Positions 25,828 to 35,373 of a stretch of DNA of 64,000 nt are shown piece by piece. The stretch comes from Rhodanobacter sp. 7MK24 (lineage in GTDB: Bacteria > Pseudomonadota > Gammaproteobacteria > Xanthomonadales > Rhodanobacteraceae). Location of the stretch: the NCBI RefSeq assembly GCF_014842995.1, contig NZ_JACYXL010000007.1, positions 1-64,000 on the forward strand. Direction: 5' to 3'. The stretch's first letter is position 1. Every line of letters begins with the position of its first letter. The position numbers were made by a program, and so were the translations under genes. The notes under the pieces are model-generated. The model ran no database searches, was not told the DNA's origin, and saw nothing but the letters and a program-made list of their open reading frames with translations.

Positions 25828-26460
25828 TTACGCCAGCATCTCGGCGAGGTGGCCCGGATCGCTGGCCAGCGCCTGCGCGCCGGCCAGCTCCAGTTCCTCT
25901 CGGCTGCCGAACCCCCATAGCACACCGATGGCGCGTACGCGGTTGGCCAGCGCGCCTTCGATATCGAAGCGGCGGTCACCGACCATGGCGGCCTGCTCGG
26001 GGGCGACGCCAAAATCGGCTAGCGCGGCGGCGATCATCGAGGCCTTCTCGCTGTGCGGGCTCGCCGGGTCGGGGCCGTACAGGCGTGCGAACGTGTCGCC
26101 GAACGGCAGGTTTTCGAGGATGGGACGTGCATGGCGTTCGGGCTTGCTGGTGACTACGGCCAGGGGGTGGCCGGAAGCATGCAGGCGCTCGATCGTCGTC
26201 GCGATGCCCGGATAGATCGCGTGTTCGCGCCAGCCCAGCGTGGCGAAGCGCTCGTGGTAGTAATCCACGGCCGCTTCGACGCGCTCGGCGTCATGGTCCA
26301 GCAGCGGCGCGAAGCCGTGCCGTAGCGGCGGCCCGATCCACGAACGCAGCTCGGCCGGCGCCGGCACGCCCAGCTTGTCGAAAGCGTAGCGGATGCACGC
26401 GGTAATGCCGGGCTCCGAATCGATCAGCGTGCCGTCGAGGTCGAACAGGCAGAGGGTCAC
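25828..26460 (-). CDS. HAD hydrolase, phosphoglycolate phosphatase-like
   Basis: A 210-residue haloacid-dehalogenase phosphatase. Motif I is [13 protein letters not shown] (nucleophile Asp7, acid Asp9), motif [12 protein letters not shown], and motif [17 protein letters not shown], with the small alpha-helical cap between I and II as in Gph/PGP. The start codon is GTG at 26460: it overlaps the pgk stop as GTGA, so translation is coupled to pgk. Physical coupling to pgk suggests a role in clearing phosphoglycolate or another glycolytic side-product, but substrate specificity in this family is not readable from sequence. Confidence 0.85.
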   Translation of the reverse strand: MTLCLFDLDGTLIDSEPGITACIRYAFDKLGVPAPAELRSWIGPPLRHGFAPLLDHDAERVEAAVDYYHERFATLGWREHAIYPGIATTIERLHASGHPLAVVTSKPERHARPILENLPFGDTFARLYGPDPASPHSEKASMIAAALADFGVAPEQAAMVGDRRFDIEGALANRVRAIGVLWGFGSREELELAGAQALASDPGHLAEMLA

Positions 26461-27638
26461 TGGCCGGAGCGCGCCTTGAGAGCAGCCACCGCCGGCAGCT
26501 CCTTGCCTTCGAGGAACTCGAGGAACGCACCGCCGCCGGTTGAGATGTAGGAGATGTCCTTCTCGATGCCGTACTTGTCCACCGCGGCCAGCGTGTCGCC
26601 GCCGCCGGCGATGGAGAACGCCCTGGATGCCGCGATCGCGCGTGCCAGCGTCTCGGTGCCCTTGCCGAAGGCGTCGAACTCGAACACCCCGACTGGGCCG
26701 TTCCACACCACGGTGCCAGCCTTGGCGATCAGCTCGGCGTAGCACCTGGCCGTCTCCGGTCCGATGTCGAGGATCATTTCGCCTTCGCGCACCTGGTCCA
26801 CCGCCTTCACCGAGGCCGGTGCGTTGGCGGAGAACTCCGGTGCCACCACCACGTCCACCGGCAGCGGTACTTCTGCGCCGCGGCGCTTGGCGTCGGCCAG
26901 GACCTTCTTTGCGGCGTCGAGCAGGTCGGGCTCGACCAGCGAGTTGCCTACCGAATGACCCATCGCGGCGATGAAGGTGTTGGCGATGCCGCCACCCACG
27001 ATCAGCTGATCGACCCTGCCGATCAGGTTTTCCAGCAGGGTGAGCTTGGTGGAAACCTTGGAGCCGGCCACGATCGCCAGCAGCGGGTGCGCGGGATTTT
27101 CCAGCGCCTTGCCCAGCGCATCCAATTCGGCACAGAGCAGAGGGCCGGCGGCAGCAACCGGTGCGTACTTGATCACGCCGTGGGTGGAAGCCTGTGCGCG
27201 GTGCGCGGTGCCGAAGGCATCCATCACGAAGATGTCGCACAACGCGGCATATTTCTTCGACAGGGCTTCGTCGTCCTTGCCCTCGCCGACGTTCATGCGG
27301 CAGTTCTCCAGCACCACCACCTCGCCGTCGGCGACGGGAACGCCGTCCAGGTAGTCGCGAACCAGCCGTACCGGCTTGCCCAGCTTGTCGCCCAGCCATG
27401 CTGCCACCGGTGCCAGCGAGGACGCCTCGTCGAACTGGCCTTCCTTTGGTCGGCCCAGGTGCGAGAGCACCATCACCTTCGCGCCGGCGTCGCGCGCGGC
27501 CTTGATCGTCGGCAACGCGGCATCGAGGCGCTGGGTGGAGGTGATGCGGCCGTGGTCGTCGATCGGCACGTTGAGGTCTTCGCGGATCAGCACGCGCTGG
27601 CCGTGGAGGTCGAGGTCGCTCATGCGCAGGACGGTCAC
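26457..27638 (-). CDS. pgk: Phosphoglycerate kinase
   Basis: Makes ATP from 1,3-bisphosphoglycerate, following gap in glycolysis. The 393-residue protein has the N-terminal substrate loop [53 protein letters not shown] and the nucleotide-binding [13 protein letters not shown] ... [15 protein letters not shown] chose the GTG at 27638 because GGAG lies seven bases before it, while the ATG at 27623 (MSDLDL) has none; xanthomonad Pgk proteins begin the same way. Its stop overlaps the GTG of the HAD gene. Confidence 0.96.
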   Translation of the reverse strand: MTVLRMSDLDLHGQRVLIREDLNVPIDDHGRITSTQRLDAALPTIKAARDAGAKVMVLSHLGRPKEGQFDEASSLAPVAAWLGDKLGKPVRLVRDYLDGVPVADGEVVVLENCRMNVGEGKDDEALSKKYAALCDIFVMDAFGTAHRAQASTHGVIKYAPVAAAGPLLCAELDALGKALENPAHPLLAIVAGSKVSTKLTLLENLIGRVDQLIVGGGIANTFIAAMGHSVGNSLVEPDLLDAAKKVLADAKRRGAEVPLPVDVVVAPEFSANAPASVKAVDQVREGEMILDIGPETARCYAELIAKAGTVVWNGPVGVFEFDAFGKGTETLARAIAASRAFSIAGGGDTLAAVDKYGIEKDISYISTGGGAFLEFLEGKELPAVAALKARSGQ

Positions 27639-27752
27639 ATCAAAGCTCCGGTGGTAACGATGGGCCGCCAGGGCGGCTGGAATCGCCCATTTTCCCGCCC
27701 CCCGGGAGGGGATGCAAATTAAACTGCGGGTTTTCCGCAGCGGGCAGGTGCC

Positions 27753-28421
27753 ATGACCTCAGGACTCGTGCTGTACGGCTATTGGCGCTCAAGCGCTGCC
27801 TATCGCGTGCGCATCGCGTTGAACCTCAAGGGGCTGGGCTACCAGAACCGTCCCGTGCATTTGGTGAAGGACGGTGGCGAGCAGCACGCGTCGGCGTACG
27901 CCGCGATGAACCCGCAGCAGCTGATACCAAGCCTGCGTGACGGCGACCGGACGCTGACGCAATCGCTGGCGATCATCGAATACCTCGAAGAACTCCATCC
28001 CGAACCGCCCTTGCTGCCAGTTGATGCGCGCGGTCGTGCGCAGGTGCGGGCAATGGCGCAACTGGTGGCCTGCGACATCCATCCGCTGGGCAATCTGCGC
28101 GTGTTGCAATACCTGGAGAGCGAGCTGGGCGCCGACGAGGCGCAGCGTGGCGCATGGTCGCGGCACTGGATCGCCACGGGCTTTGCGGCGCTGGAAGCGA
28201 TGCTGGCGGACAATGCGGCCACCGGCGGTTTCTGCCATGGCGACACGCCAGGCATGGCCGATGCCTGCCTTATTCCACAGGTATACAACGCGCGGCGCTG
28301 GAAGCTGCCGCTGGACGACTACCCGACGATTCGCCGCATCGATGCGGCCTGCAGTGAACTCCAGGCGTTTCGCATGGCCGCGCCGGAAGCGCAACCGGAC
28401 GCGCCCGCCGTGCAAGGGTGA
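27753..28421 (+). CDS. maiA: Maleylacetoacetate isomerase (zeta-class glutathione transferase)
   Basis: Uses glutathione to isomerise maleylacetoacetate to fumarylacetoacetate in tyrosine/homogentisate breakdown. The 222 residues have the zeta signature [18 protein letters not shown] with the catalytic Ser pair, the NPQQLIPSL and [12 protein letters not shown] glutathione-site segments, and the C-terminal helical domain with [14 protein letters not shown] and [20 protein letters not shown]. No other homogentisate-pathway gene is adjacent. It diverges from pgk across a 114-base gap containing several short hairpins. Confidence 0.92.
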   Translation: MTSGLVLYGYWRSSAAYRVRIALNLKGLGYQNRPVHLVKDGGEQHASAYAAMNPQQLIPSLRDGDRTLTQSLAIIEYLEELHPEPPLLPVDARGRAQVRAMAQLVACDIHPLGNLRVLQYLESELGADEAQRGAWSRHWIATGFAALEAMLADNAATGGFCHGDTPGMADACLIPQVYNARRWKLPLDDYPTIRRIDAACSELQAFRMAAPEAQPDAPAVQG

Positions 28422-28803
28422 CTGCGCGGTATCCACCTGGAAACAAGCGGCGGTGCGGGCAACGCAATCGGCAGGGCGGTGGCTACGACAAGATGCTGCT
28501 TAGAGGCATGTCTCGACCGCTCCATGCGATTGCTACCTGCTGCGTTTTCGCGGGGGGGCATCGGTGCCACCGGCACGGATCGTATGGCGTGCGGGGGCAT
28601 TACCGATTGAATGCCGAATGGTCGGTGCGGCGGCGAGTTCGCGTGCGCATGGTCGATCCATGTCAGCCGTCGCATCGAGGTCTTCCCCCGGCATCGAGGA
28701 ACACGGCGTCGCCGTGTCGAACCTGGTGCGCGCTGAGTGCCGAGCTTCGGCCGGGTCAAGGGCGCGGGGCGGCGGTGCGCGCCCCGCGACTTGACGCCTG
28801 GGT
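28422..28803. other. 382-base intergenic region with palindromes
   Basis: No gene is supported on either strand. It contains a perfect 17-base palindrome (ACACGGCG at 28701-28708 and CGCCGTGT at 28710-28717). A long imperfect hairpin (28755-28795) combines GTCAAG/CTTGAC and CGCGGGGC/GCCCCGCG arms just past the pilU stop and may terminate pilU. The sequence could be a remnant of a gene lost between maiA and pilU. Confidence 0.5.
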
Positions 28804-29925
28804 CTAGAACCCCATCCCGTAAGGATCGTTGCTGCCGCCCATCAGTGCGTTGTCGCCTGCACCGCCGCCCTCGGCGAGGCGGATCTTCAGCGCCAGGCCA
28901 TCGCGGGAGTCGGCCTTGTTGAGCGCCTCGTCGAGTTCGATGCGGCCTTCCTTGTAAAGCCGGTACAGAGACTGGTCGAAGGTCTGCATCCCCTCCTGCA
29001 GGCTGCGATCCATCGCTTCCTTGATGTCATGCACCTGTCCGCGGCGGATCATGTCGCGGATCAGCGGGGTGTTCAGCAGCACTTCCACCGCGGGCAGGCG
29101 GCGGCTGTCCTTGCCGATCACGAGGCGCTGGCTGATGACGGCCTTGAGGTTCAGCGCCAGGTTCATCAGCACGTTCTTGTGCGCCGATTCGGGGAAGAAG
29201 TTGAGGATGCGCTCCAGCGTTTGGTCGGCGTTGTTGGAGTGCAGGGTGGCCAGGCAGAGATGTCCCGTTTCGGAGAAGGCGATGGCCGCCTCCATCGTAT
29301 CGGTGTCGCGGATCTCGCCGATCATGATGACGTCCGGCGCCTCGCGCATCGCGTTCTTCAGCGCCTCGTGGTAGCTGTGCGTGTCCAGCCCCACCTCGCG
29401 CTGGTTGACGATGGAGCGCTTGTGCCGGTGCAGGTATTCGATGGGATCCTCGATGGTGAGGATGTGGCCGGCCGAATTGGTGTTGCGATGGTCGAGCATT
29501 GCCGCCAGGGTGGTGGACTTGCCCGAGCCGGTAGCGCCCACCACCAGGATCAGCCCGCGCGGCTCCATGATGAGCTCGCGGAAGATGGGTGGCAGCTGCA
29601 GTTGCTCGACGTTGGGGATCTCGCTCTTGATCGCGCGGATCACCATGCCCACTTCGCCGCGCTGCTTGAACACGTTGATGCGGAAGCGGCCGGCTTCCTT
29701 CACCGCCAGCGCCATGTTGAGCTCCAGATCGCGCTCGAACTGCGGTACCTGGCCCTCGTCCATCAGCGAGTAAGCGATCTTCTTCACCATGCCGCCCGGC
29801 AAGCCGGTGTTGCCCAGCGGGTAGAGCTTGCCCTCGACCTTGATGTTCACCGGTGCGCCGGTGGACAGGAACATGTCCGAGGCGCCCTTGTCGACCATCA
29901 GCTTGAGGAAGTAACCGATATCCAC
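28804..29925 (-). CDS. pilU: Type IV pilus twitching ATPase PilU
   Basis: A PilT-like hexameric ATPase that helps retract type IV pili. The 373 residues include GASDMFLSTGAPVNIKVEGK, Walker A GATGSGKST (130-138), the Asp box IEDPIEYLH, Walker B PDVIMIGEIRDTDTME and the His box GHLCLATLHSNNADQT. The N-terminus (MDIGYFLKLMVDKGASD) and long C-terminal tail fit PilU rather than PilT. Translation starts at GTG with AGGGGAT seven bases upstream. PilT, often next door in pseudomonads and xanthomonads, is not in this window. Confidence 0.93.
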   Translation of the reverse strand: MDIGYFLKLMVDKGASDMFLSTGAPVNIKVEGKLYPLGNTGLPGGMVKKIAYSLMDEGQVPQFERDLELNMALAVKEAGRFRINVFKQRGEVGMVIRAIKSEIPNVEQLQLPPIFRELIMEPRGLILVVGATGSGKSTTLAAMLDHRNTNSAGHILTIEDPIEYLHRHKRSIVNQREVGLDTHSYHEALKNAMREAPDVIMIGEIRDTDTMEAAIAFSETGHLCLATLHSNNADQTLERILNFFPESAHKNVLMNLALNLKAVISQRLVIGKDSRRLPAVEVLLNTPLIRDMIRRGQVHDIKEAMDRSLQEGMQTFDQSLYRLYKEGRIELDEALNKADSRDGLALKIRLAEGGGAGDNALMGGSNDPYGMGF

Positions 29926-30007
29926 GCCAGATCCCCTGTTTGTTTTCGTTGCATTGAGCGATTGCGCACGCCCACAATACGCCCAGAAGCTTAATCAGGA
30001 ATGCGTG

Positions 30008-30628
30008 ATGGTGCACATCCTCCCTTTATCGGCCCGGAATGCGACAGAATTGAGTAAGTCAATCCGATTGCCAGCCCTGTCGGCCTTGCTGGCCGGTGTG
30101 CTGCTGCTGGCCGGTTGTGCCAGCGTCCCTCCGCCGAATGAGGCGATGAACCAGGCGCAGGTGCAGTTGCAAGCGGCGCGCGATGCTGGAGCCCCCGACT
30201 ACGACCCGGTGGACCTGGGCTTCGCACAAGACAAGTTCCAGCAGGCGCAGGCCGCCATGGCCGACCGCAAGTATGCGCTGGCGGCCGATCTGGCAGCCGA
30301 ATCGCGGGCGGACGCCGATCTGGCGCGTACCAAAGCCAACCTTGGTGCCGCACGGGCCAAGATCCAGGACAAGATGAATACCAATGCCGAGCTGCGCGAG
30401 CAGGGCGCGCAGGCCGCCGCCGCGGCTGCCGCCGAATTCGCCAAGCCGCTGCCGGTACCGGCAGCCGCTGGTTCGGCACCCGCGCCCGCGGCTTCCGGCG
30501 CGATGCCTCCCGCCTCCCCGATGGAAGACATGCCGGCACCATCGGCCTCGGCGCTGGCGCCCCCGCCGTCTTCGTCGCAGGATTCCAACGCAACGCAGGG
30601 CTTCCAGCCCGCGGGAGGCCAGCAATGA
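30008..30628 (+). CDS. DUF4398 family lipoprotein
   Basis: A 206-residue lipoprotein. The lipobox is LLLAGCAS, so the mature protein is anchored by an acylated Cys. After it the DUF4398 helical domain (EAMNQAQVQLQAARDAGAPD, YDPVDLGFAQDKFQQAQAAM) resembles one or two TPR-like helix hairpins, followed by a Pro/Ala/Ser-rich tail. The ATG at 30008 has a CAGGA ribosome site; the longer N-terminus before the hydrophobic core is somewhat unusual, and a TTG at 30050 would remove it. It overlaps the next gene by ATGA. In related bacteria this pair precedes an OmpA-like gene, absent here. Confidence 0.82.
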   Translation: MVHILPLSARNATELSKSIRLPALSALLAGVLLLAGCASVPPPNEAMNQAQVQLQAARDAGAPDYDPVDLGFAQDKFQQAQAAMADRKYALAADLAAESRADADLARTKANLGAARAKIQDKMNTNAELREQGAQAAAAAAAEFAKPLPVPAAAGSAPAPAASGAMPPASPMEDMPAPSASALAPPPSSSQDSNATQGFQPAGGQQ

Positions 30629-31239
30629 AGCGCCTCGCCATCGCACTCACTGCCGGCATGATCGCGCTCGGCATCGCCGGTACGGCCCAGGCCCATCGCG
30701 ACGACATCGACGTCAGCCGGCTGACCGGCAACCTCAACCAGCTTTCCAGCGATCCGGTGTTGGGCAACTACGCCCAGGCCGAGCAGTCGTTGGCCCGTAA
30801 TGCCATTGCCCAGCTCGCCCAGGCCGACTCGCATGACCGGCCGCACGCGCTGTACATGGCTGAGCGTCTGGTAGACACGGCCCGCGCTTCTGCCCAGCTG
30901 CAGGACGCCCAGATGAAGCTGGCCCAGTTGGATCGCGAGCATGACCAGATCCAGTTGGAGAACACTCGTCGCGAGGCGGAGACGGCGCAACGCGAACTGG
31001 AGCGCCAGCGCCTGCTTAACCAGATGGCACAGGAGGAAGCGCAGCGTTTGCAGGAGCAGGGCGAGGCCTATTCGATGGCGGCCCAGCAGGCCCAGGCCGA
31101 GGCGGCCAAGGCCAAGAAGCTGGCCGAGGCGCAGAGCCGGGTGGCCCGTTCCGCCAAGCGTGAGGCTGACCTTGCTGCCAAGGCCGCCAAGGCGATGCGT
31201 GCGCAGATGCAGCAGCAGGACGCCGGCGGCAAGCCTTGA
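30625..31239 (+). CDS. Periplasmic coiled-coil protein, DUF4398-like
   Basis: A 204-residue protein translationally coupled to the preceding lipoprotein gene (ATG inside its stop). The signal peptide (MKRLAIALTAGMIALGIAGT) ends at AQA. The mature region first repeats a DUF4398-like helical segment (DSHDRPHALYMAERLVDTAR), then becomes a long Ala/Gln/Glu/Lys-rich coiled coil (about 90-195). The shape suggests a scaffold between outer membrane and peptidoglycan. In other species such proteins precede OmpA-domain genes with which they probably function; that partner is missing downstream. Exact role unknown. Confidence 0.78.
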   Translation: MKRLAIALTAGMIALGIAGTAQAHRDDIDVSRLTGNLNQLSSDPVLGNYAQAEQSLARNAIAQLAQADSHDRPHALYMAERLVDTARASAQLQDAQMKLAQLDREHDQIQLENTRREAETAQRELERQRLLNQMAQEEAQRLQEQGEAYSMAAQQAQAEAAKAKKLAEAQSRVARSAKREADLAAKAAKAMRAQMQQQDAGGKP

Positions 31240-31575
31240 TCCAGCGTGTTGGCTGGCGGTCGCGGAGGGTGTGCTGTTTTTGGGCTGCGCACCGCCGTGG
31301 CTTCTTAGTTCTTGATGCGGATTTCACGCAGCCTTAGCGGCTCGCCACGGGCGATGCCATATGGGCTTGCGGCACTTTTCCCGGGGGAGTAGGGTCGAAC
31401 CCATGGAGCCGTTCCGCTCCATGCCCGCCGGTCCGAACCATGCCCCACTTTTTCGCCAGCTTCACACCCGCCACCGGTTTGCCGGTACGGGTGTGCGAAG
31501 GTGTGTGCGCATGATTCGGCGGGGGGGAAGGGCGCGCTCGTGCGCCCACATGCTCACTCACGAGGAGGTTGGATC
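31240..31575. other. 336-base structured intergenic region
   Basis: No gene is supported. Several strong hairpins are packed here: CATGGAGC (31402-31409) with GCTCCATG (31416-31423); CACCCG with CGGGTG enclosing ACCGG/CCGGT (about 31466-31497); and GGGCGC/GCGCCC near 31525-31545. A minus-strand frame (31334-31561) stays open across it but has no start signal. It may be a structured RNA, a dispersed intergenic repeat or the leader of the next gene. Confidence 0.45.
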
Positions 31576-31803
31576 ATGTTCGAAAACCAGCAGCGTGATG
31601 ACGTCGAGGCATTGATGAAGGCTGATGCGGAATTCCGTCGCCTTTATCAACACCATCGGGAACTCGACAGCAAGGTGCACGACGCCGAGATCGGCGTGCT
31701 CCCACTCGACGACTTCACCCTCGCCAGCATGAAGAAGGAAAAACTGTACGCCAAGGCGCGCTTGGAACGAATGTGGGAAGGGCGGCGCCAGTTGTCCAAC
31801 TAA
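31576..31803 (+). CDS. YdcH family (DUF465) small protein
   Basis: A 75-residue all-helical protein of the DUF465/YdcH family: MFENQQRDDVEALMKADAEF, then LYQHHRELDSKV and LKKEKLYAKARLE-like C-terminal helix (MKKEKLYAKARLERMWEGRR). A textbook GAGGAGGT ribosome site lies upstream. Function of the family is unknown; E. coli members are small cytoplasmic proteins. A large GC-rich hairpin (31827-31866) follows and may terminate it. Confidence 0.92.
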   Translation: MFENQQRDDVEALMKADAEFRRLYQHHRELDSKVHDAEIGVLPLDDFTLASMKKEKLYAKARLERMWEGRRQLSN

Positions 31804-31826
31804 CCGGTTGACCCTATATGCCACGT

Positions 31827-31866
31827 CGGCCCCGGCAGCTTCCGCCCAGGAAGAGCGCCGGGGCCG
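31827..31866 (+). terminator. GC-rich hairpin after ydcH, possible terminator
   Basis: Perfect 10-bp outer stem (31827-31836 with 31857-31866) and a further inner stem. The T tract after it is poor (GACGTTTCT). Confidence 0.5.
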
Positions 31867-31962
31867 CGACGTTTCTACCGGCCCGTTTGTGATGCTCGGT
31901 TATCATGAGTCTTTCTCCGGTGACGCTGGCGCGCCACCGGTCTGCCATGCGACGGAGCCTCC

Positions 31963-33333
31963 ATGAAGGTGCAGCAAAGCATTCTCGAACTGATCGGCCA
32001 CACCCCGATGCTGCGTGCGCAGCGACTCGACACCGGACCGTGCGAGCTGTTCCTGAAGCTGGAGAGCGCGAACCCCGGTGGCTCGATCAAGGACCGTATC
32101 GGCCTGTCGATGATCGAAGGCGCGGAGAAGGCAGGCAAGCTCAAACCTGGGGCAATCCTGGTCGAAGGCACCGCCGGCAACACCGGCTTGGGTCTTGCGC
32201 TGGTGGCGCAGGCCAAGGGCTACCGGCTGATACTCGTGGTGCCGGACAAGATGAGCCGCGAGAAGATCTTCAACCTCAAGGCGATGGGCGCCGAGGTGGT
32301 GCTCACCCGCTCGGACGTGGCGAAGGGCCACCCCGAGTACTACCAGGACATGGCCGAGCGCATCGCCCGCGAGACGCCGGACGCCTACTTCATCAACCAG
32401 TTCGGCAATCCGGACAACCCTCGCGCGCACATCGAGAGCACCGGGCCGGAGATCCTTGAGCAGATGGATGGCAGGATCGATGCCGTGGTGGTGGGCTGTG
32501 GCTCGTCAGGCACCATGACCGGCCTGTCGCAGTACTTCGCCAAGACTTCGCCGCACACCGAGATCGTGCTGGCCGACCCGGTGGGCTCCATCCTCGCCCA
32601 GTACATCAACGAGGGCACGCTCTCCACCAAGTCATCGAGTTGGCTGGTGGAAGGCATCGGCGAGGACTTCCTGCCGTCGATCAGCGATTTCAGCCGCGTG
32701 AAAAAGGCCTATGCGATTTCCGACAAGGAAAGTTTTCTTGCCGCGCGTGAGCTGCTGGCGAAGGAAGGCGTGCTGGGTGGCTCCTCCACCGGCACCCTGC
32801 TGGCTGCGGCGCTGAAATATTGCCGCGAACAGGCCAGTCCCAAACGCGTGGTGACCCTGGTCTGCGACACCGGCAACAAGTACCTGTCCAAGCTTTACAA
32901 CGACTACTGGATGCTCGACAACGGCTTCCTCGAGCGTGAGCAGCATGGCGACCTGCGCGACCTGCTGCTGCGCCCGTTCGCCAAGCGCGACACCGTGGTG
33001 ATCGGCCCGAACGAGCTGCTGATCACCGCCTATACGCGCATGAAGCTGTACGACGTCTCGCAGCTGCCGGTGATGGACGGCAACAAGCTGGTGGGCATCG
33101 TCGACGAGTCCGACGTGCTGCTGCACGTACATGCCGATGAGGCGCGCTTCCGCGATTCCGTGTCGGTGGCAATGATCAGCGATCTGCAGATGCTCGACGT
33201 GCGTTCGCCGATCGAGTCGCTGCTGCCCGTGTTCGAACGCGGCCACGTGGCGATCGTGATGGATGGCGAGCAATTCCTCGGCCTGATCACCCGCATCGAC
33301 TTGCTGAACTGGCTGCGTCGCAAGGTGAACTGA
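31963..33333 (+). CDS. Cystathionine beta-synthase with CBS-domain pair
   Basis: A PLP enzyme joining homocysteine and serine into cystathionine, the first step of reverse transsulfuration. The 456 residues comprise a fold-type II catalytic domain (PLP lysine Lys43 in NPGGSIKDRIG, phosphate loop GTAGNTG, GCGSSGTMTG) and a C-terminal pair of CBS domains (about 340-456), the arrangement of true CBS enzymes and not plain cysteine synthase. CBS domains may bind adenosyl ligands and regulate it. The next enzyme, cystathionine gamma-lyase, is encoded at 48023, some 15 kb away on the same strand. glmS follows after 87 bases. Confidence 0.9.
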   Translation: MKVQQSILELIGHTPMLRAQRLDTGPCELFLKLESANPGGSIKDRIGLSMIEGAEKAGKLKPGAILVEGTAGNTGLGLALVAQAKGYRLILVVPDKMSREKIFNLKAMGAEVVLTRSDVAKGHPEYYQDMAERIARETPDAYFINQFGNPDNPRAHIESTGPEILEQMDGRIDAVVVGCGSSGTMTGLSQYFAKTSPHTEIVLADPVGSILAQYINEGTLSTKSSSWLVEGIGEDFLPSISDFSRVKKAYAISDKESFLAARELLAKEGVLGGSSTGTLLAAALKYCREQASPKRVVTLVCDTGNKYLSKLYNDYWMLDNGFLEREQHGDLRDLLLRPFAKRDTVVIGPNELLITAYTRMKLYDVSQLPVMDGNKLVGIVDESDVLLHVHADEARFRDSVSVAMISDLQMLDVRSPIESLLPVFERGHVAIVMDGEQFLGLITRIDLLNWLRRKVN

Positions 33334-33420
33334 CTGCCTGACATCGGTGTCGAAAGTTGGTTGAAACGCGCGGACGGCACAGTCGCGCTTCTGCCTGCAT
33401 CAGACGACACGGAGTTCGCC

Positions 33421-35250
33421 ATGTGTGGAATCGTTGCTGCCGCCGCCCAGCGTGACGTGGCCCCTTTGCTGATCGCCGGCCTGAAGGCGCTGGAATATCG
33501 TGGCTATGACTCGGCTGGCCTGGCCGTGCTGGAAGGCGGTGAAATCCATCGCGTGCGCGCCAAGGGCAAGGTGCGCGAGATGGAAGCGGAGTACCTGGCC
33601 GCGCCGTTTCCCGGAGCCATAGGCATCGCACACACGCGCTGGGCCACCCATGGCGTGCCGAACGAGGCGAATGCACATCCGCACGTCGCCGGGCGCGTCG
33701 CGATCGTGCACAACGGCATCATCGAAAACTATGCCAGCCTGCGCGATGAACTCGCGGCGCGCGGCCATGTGTTCACCTCCGAGACAGACACCGAGGTAAT
33801 AGCGGCGCTGGTCGAGCAGCGTCTTGCCGAGGGCATGAGCCTGCGCGAGGCGGTGTTGGCCGTGGTGCGCGGCCTGGAAGGCGCGTATGCGATCGCCGTG
33901 ATCAGCCGCGACGAACCCGGGCGCGTGATCGGTGCCCGCCGTGGCGCGCCGCTGCTGGTGGGCGTGGGCATCGGCGAGCACTTCCTGGGCTCGGATGCAC
34001 AGGCGCTGATCCAGGTCACCAACCGGATGATCTATCTCGACGAGGACGACGTCGTGGAGATGACCCGTGATCGCGTGCAGGTGTTCGGCTTGGACGGCCA
34101 GCCGGTCGAGCGTGCGGTACACGAGAGCGAACTGTCCGCCGATGCGGTGGAGCGCGGCGAATACCGCCACTACATGCAGAAGGAGATCTTCGAGCAGCCG
34201 CGCGCGGTGGCCGATACGCTGGAGTCGCGCCTAGGCGCGAACGGCGTGCTGCCGAATATCTTTGGGGTGGGCGGTAGCGAGCTGCTGGCGAAAGTGCGCG
34301 GCGTGCACATCATCGCCTGCGGTACCAGCTATCACGCCGGCATGGTGGCGAAATACTGGATCGAGGAATATGCGCGCCTGCCGGTCGCCGTCGAGGTGGC
34401 CAGCGAATACCGCTACCGCGAGGCGGTAGTGCCCGAGGGCACGCTGTTCGTGGCGATCTCGCAGTCCGGCGAAACTGCGGATACGTTGGCGGCGATGCGC
34501 GAATCGAAGCGGCGCGGCTACCTGGGCACGCTGGCGATCTGCAATGTGCCGGAGTCCTCGGTGGTACGCGAGGGGGATCTGAAGCTGATGACGCGCGCCG
34601 GTCCCGAGATCGGTGTGGCCTCCACCAAGGCCTTCACCACCCAGCTCGCCGCGTTGGCCCTGTTGTCCCTGCAATTGGCGCGACAGCGCGGGCTGGACGA
34701 TGCGCGCTACGCGGATCTGTGCGCACAGCTGCAGGCCTTGCCGCGCGCGATCGAGCGGGCATTGGCACTGGAGCCGCAAATCATGGAGCTGGCCGAGCAT
34801 TTCATTCCACGCCATCACGCACTCTTTCTGGGCCGCGGTGCGCAATACCCGGTGGCACTGGAAGGCTCGCTCAAGCTCAAGGAAATCTCCTACATCCACG
34901 CCGAGGCCTATCCGGCGGGCGAGCTCAAGCACGGCCCGCTGGCACTGGTGGACGAGGACATGCCCGTGGTGGCGGTGGCGCCGAACGGCCCGCTGCTGGA
35001 CAAGCTGAAGTCCAACCTGCAGGAAGTGCGCGCCCGTGGCGGCGAGCTGATCGTGTTTGCCGACAGCGCCGCGCCGATGGACGGCAACATCGCACGCGGC
35101 CATTTGCTGCGTATCGACGCTGGCGGTGACTTCATCGCACCGGCAGTGTTCACCGTGCCGCTGCAGCTGCTGGCCTACCATGTGGCGGTGCTGCGCGGTA
35201 CCGACGTGGATCAGCCGCGCAACCTCGCCAAGTCCGTGACGGTGGAATAG
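33421..35250 (+). CDS. glmS: Glutamine-fructose-6-phosphate aminotransferase (isomerising)
   Basis: Makes glucosamine-6-phosphate, the entry to peptidoglycan and LPS amino sugars. The 609-residue enzyme starts MCGIVAAAAQRD, so after Met removal Cys1 is the glutaminase nucleophile. The glutaminase half shows EYRGYDSAGLAV, GIAHTRWATHGVPNEANAHPH and HNGIIENY; the isomerase half has two SIS domains (ACGTSYHAG, SQSGETADTLAA, STKAFTTQLAAL) and the ending PRNLAKSVTVE. An ATG with CGGAG upstream at 33421 is required by the N-terminal Cys. No glmS ribozyme is seen, as expected in proteobacteria. Confidence 0.97.
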   Translation: MCGIVAAAAQRDVAPLLIAGLKALEYRGYDSAGLAVLEGGEIHRVRAKGKVREMEAEYLAAPFPGAIGIAHTRWATHGVPNEANAHPHVAGRVAIVHNGIIENYASLRDELAARGHVFTSETDTEVIAALVEQRLAEGMSLREAVLAVVRGLEGAYAIAVISRDEPGRVIGARRGAPLLVGVGIGEHFLGSDAQALIQVTNRMIYLDEDDVVEMTRDRVQVFGLDGQPVERAVHESELSADAVERGEYRHYMQKEIFEQPRAVADTLESRLGANGVLPNIFGVGGSELLAKVRGVHIIACGTSYHAGMVAKYWIEEYARLPVAVEVASEYRYREAVVPEGTLFVAISQSGETADTLAAMRESKRRGYLGTLAICNVPESSVVREGDLKLMTRAGPEIGVASTKAFTTQLAALALLSLQLARQRGLDDARYADLCAQLQALPRAIERALALEPQIMELAEHFIPRHHALFLGRGAQYPVALEGSLKLKEISYIHAEAYPAGELKHGPLALVDEDMPVVAVAPNGPLLDKLKSNLQEVRARGGELIVFADSAAPMDGNIARGHLLRIDAGGDFIAPAVFTVPLQLLAYHVAVLRGTDVDQPRNLAKSVTVE

Positions 35251-35293
35251 GCCTGTCGGTATTTGGTAGCGAACATCGGAAAGCTGGAAAAGA

Positions 35294-35320
35294 AAAAGCC
35301 GGCAATTGCCGGCTTTTCTC
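35294..35320. terminator. Bidirectional terminator between glmS and cyoD
   Basis: A perfect 24-base palindrome (35294-35317) with arms AAAAGCCGGC and GCCGGCTTTT around AATT. A and T runs on both sides suit the two converging transcripts. Confidence 0.92.
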
Positions 35321-35373
35321 GAAGAGTGGATGGCTGTCTGTTTGATCTTCGCGATCAAGGACGACCGCAAGGA

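Noticed and set aside
31380-31440. Possible tRNA on the minus strand because of GGGTTCGACCC
   Set aside because: The T-arm-like sequence lacks a matching acceptor strand at the proper distance and no D- or anticodon arm can be drawn.
33334-33420. glmS ribozyme upstream of glmS
   Set aside because: The gap of 87 bases is too short and that ribozyme belongs to Gram-positive bacteria.
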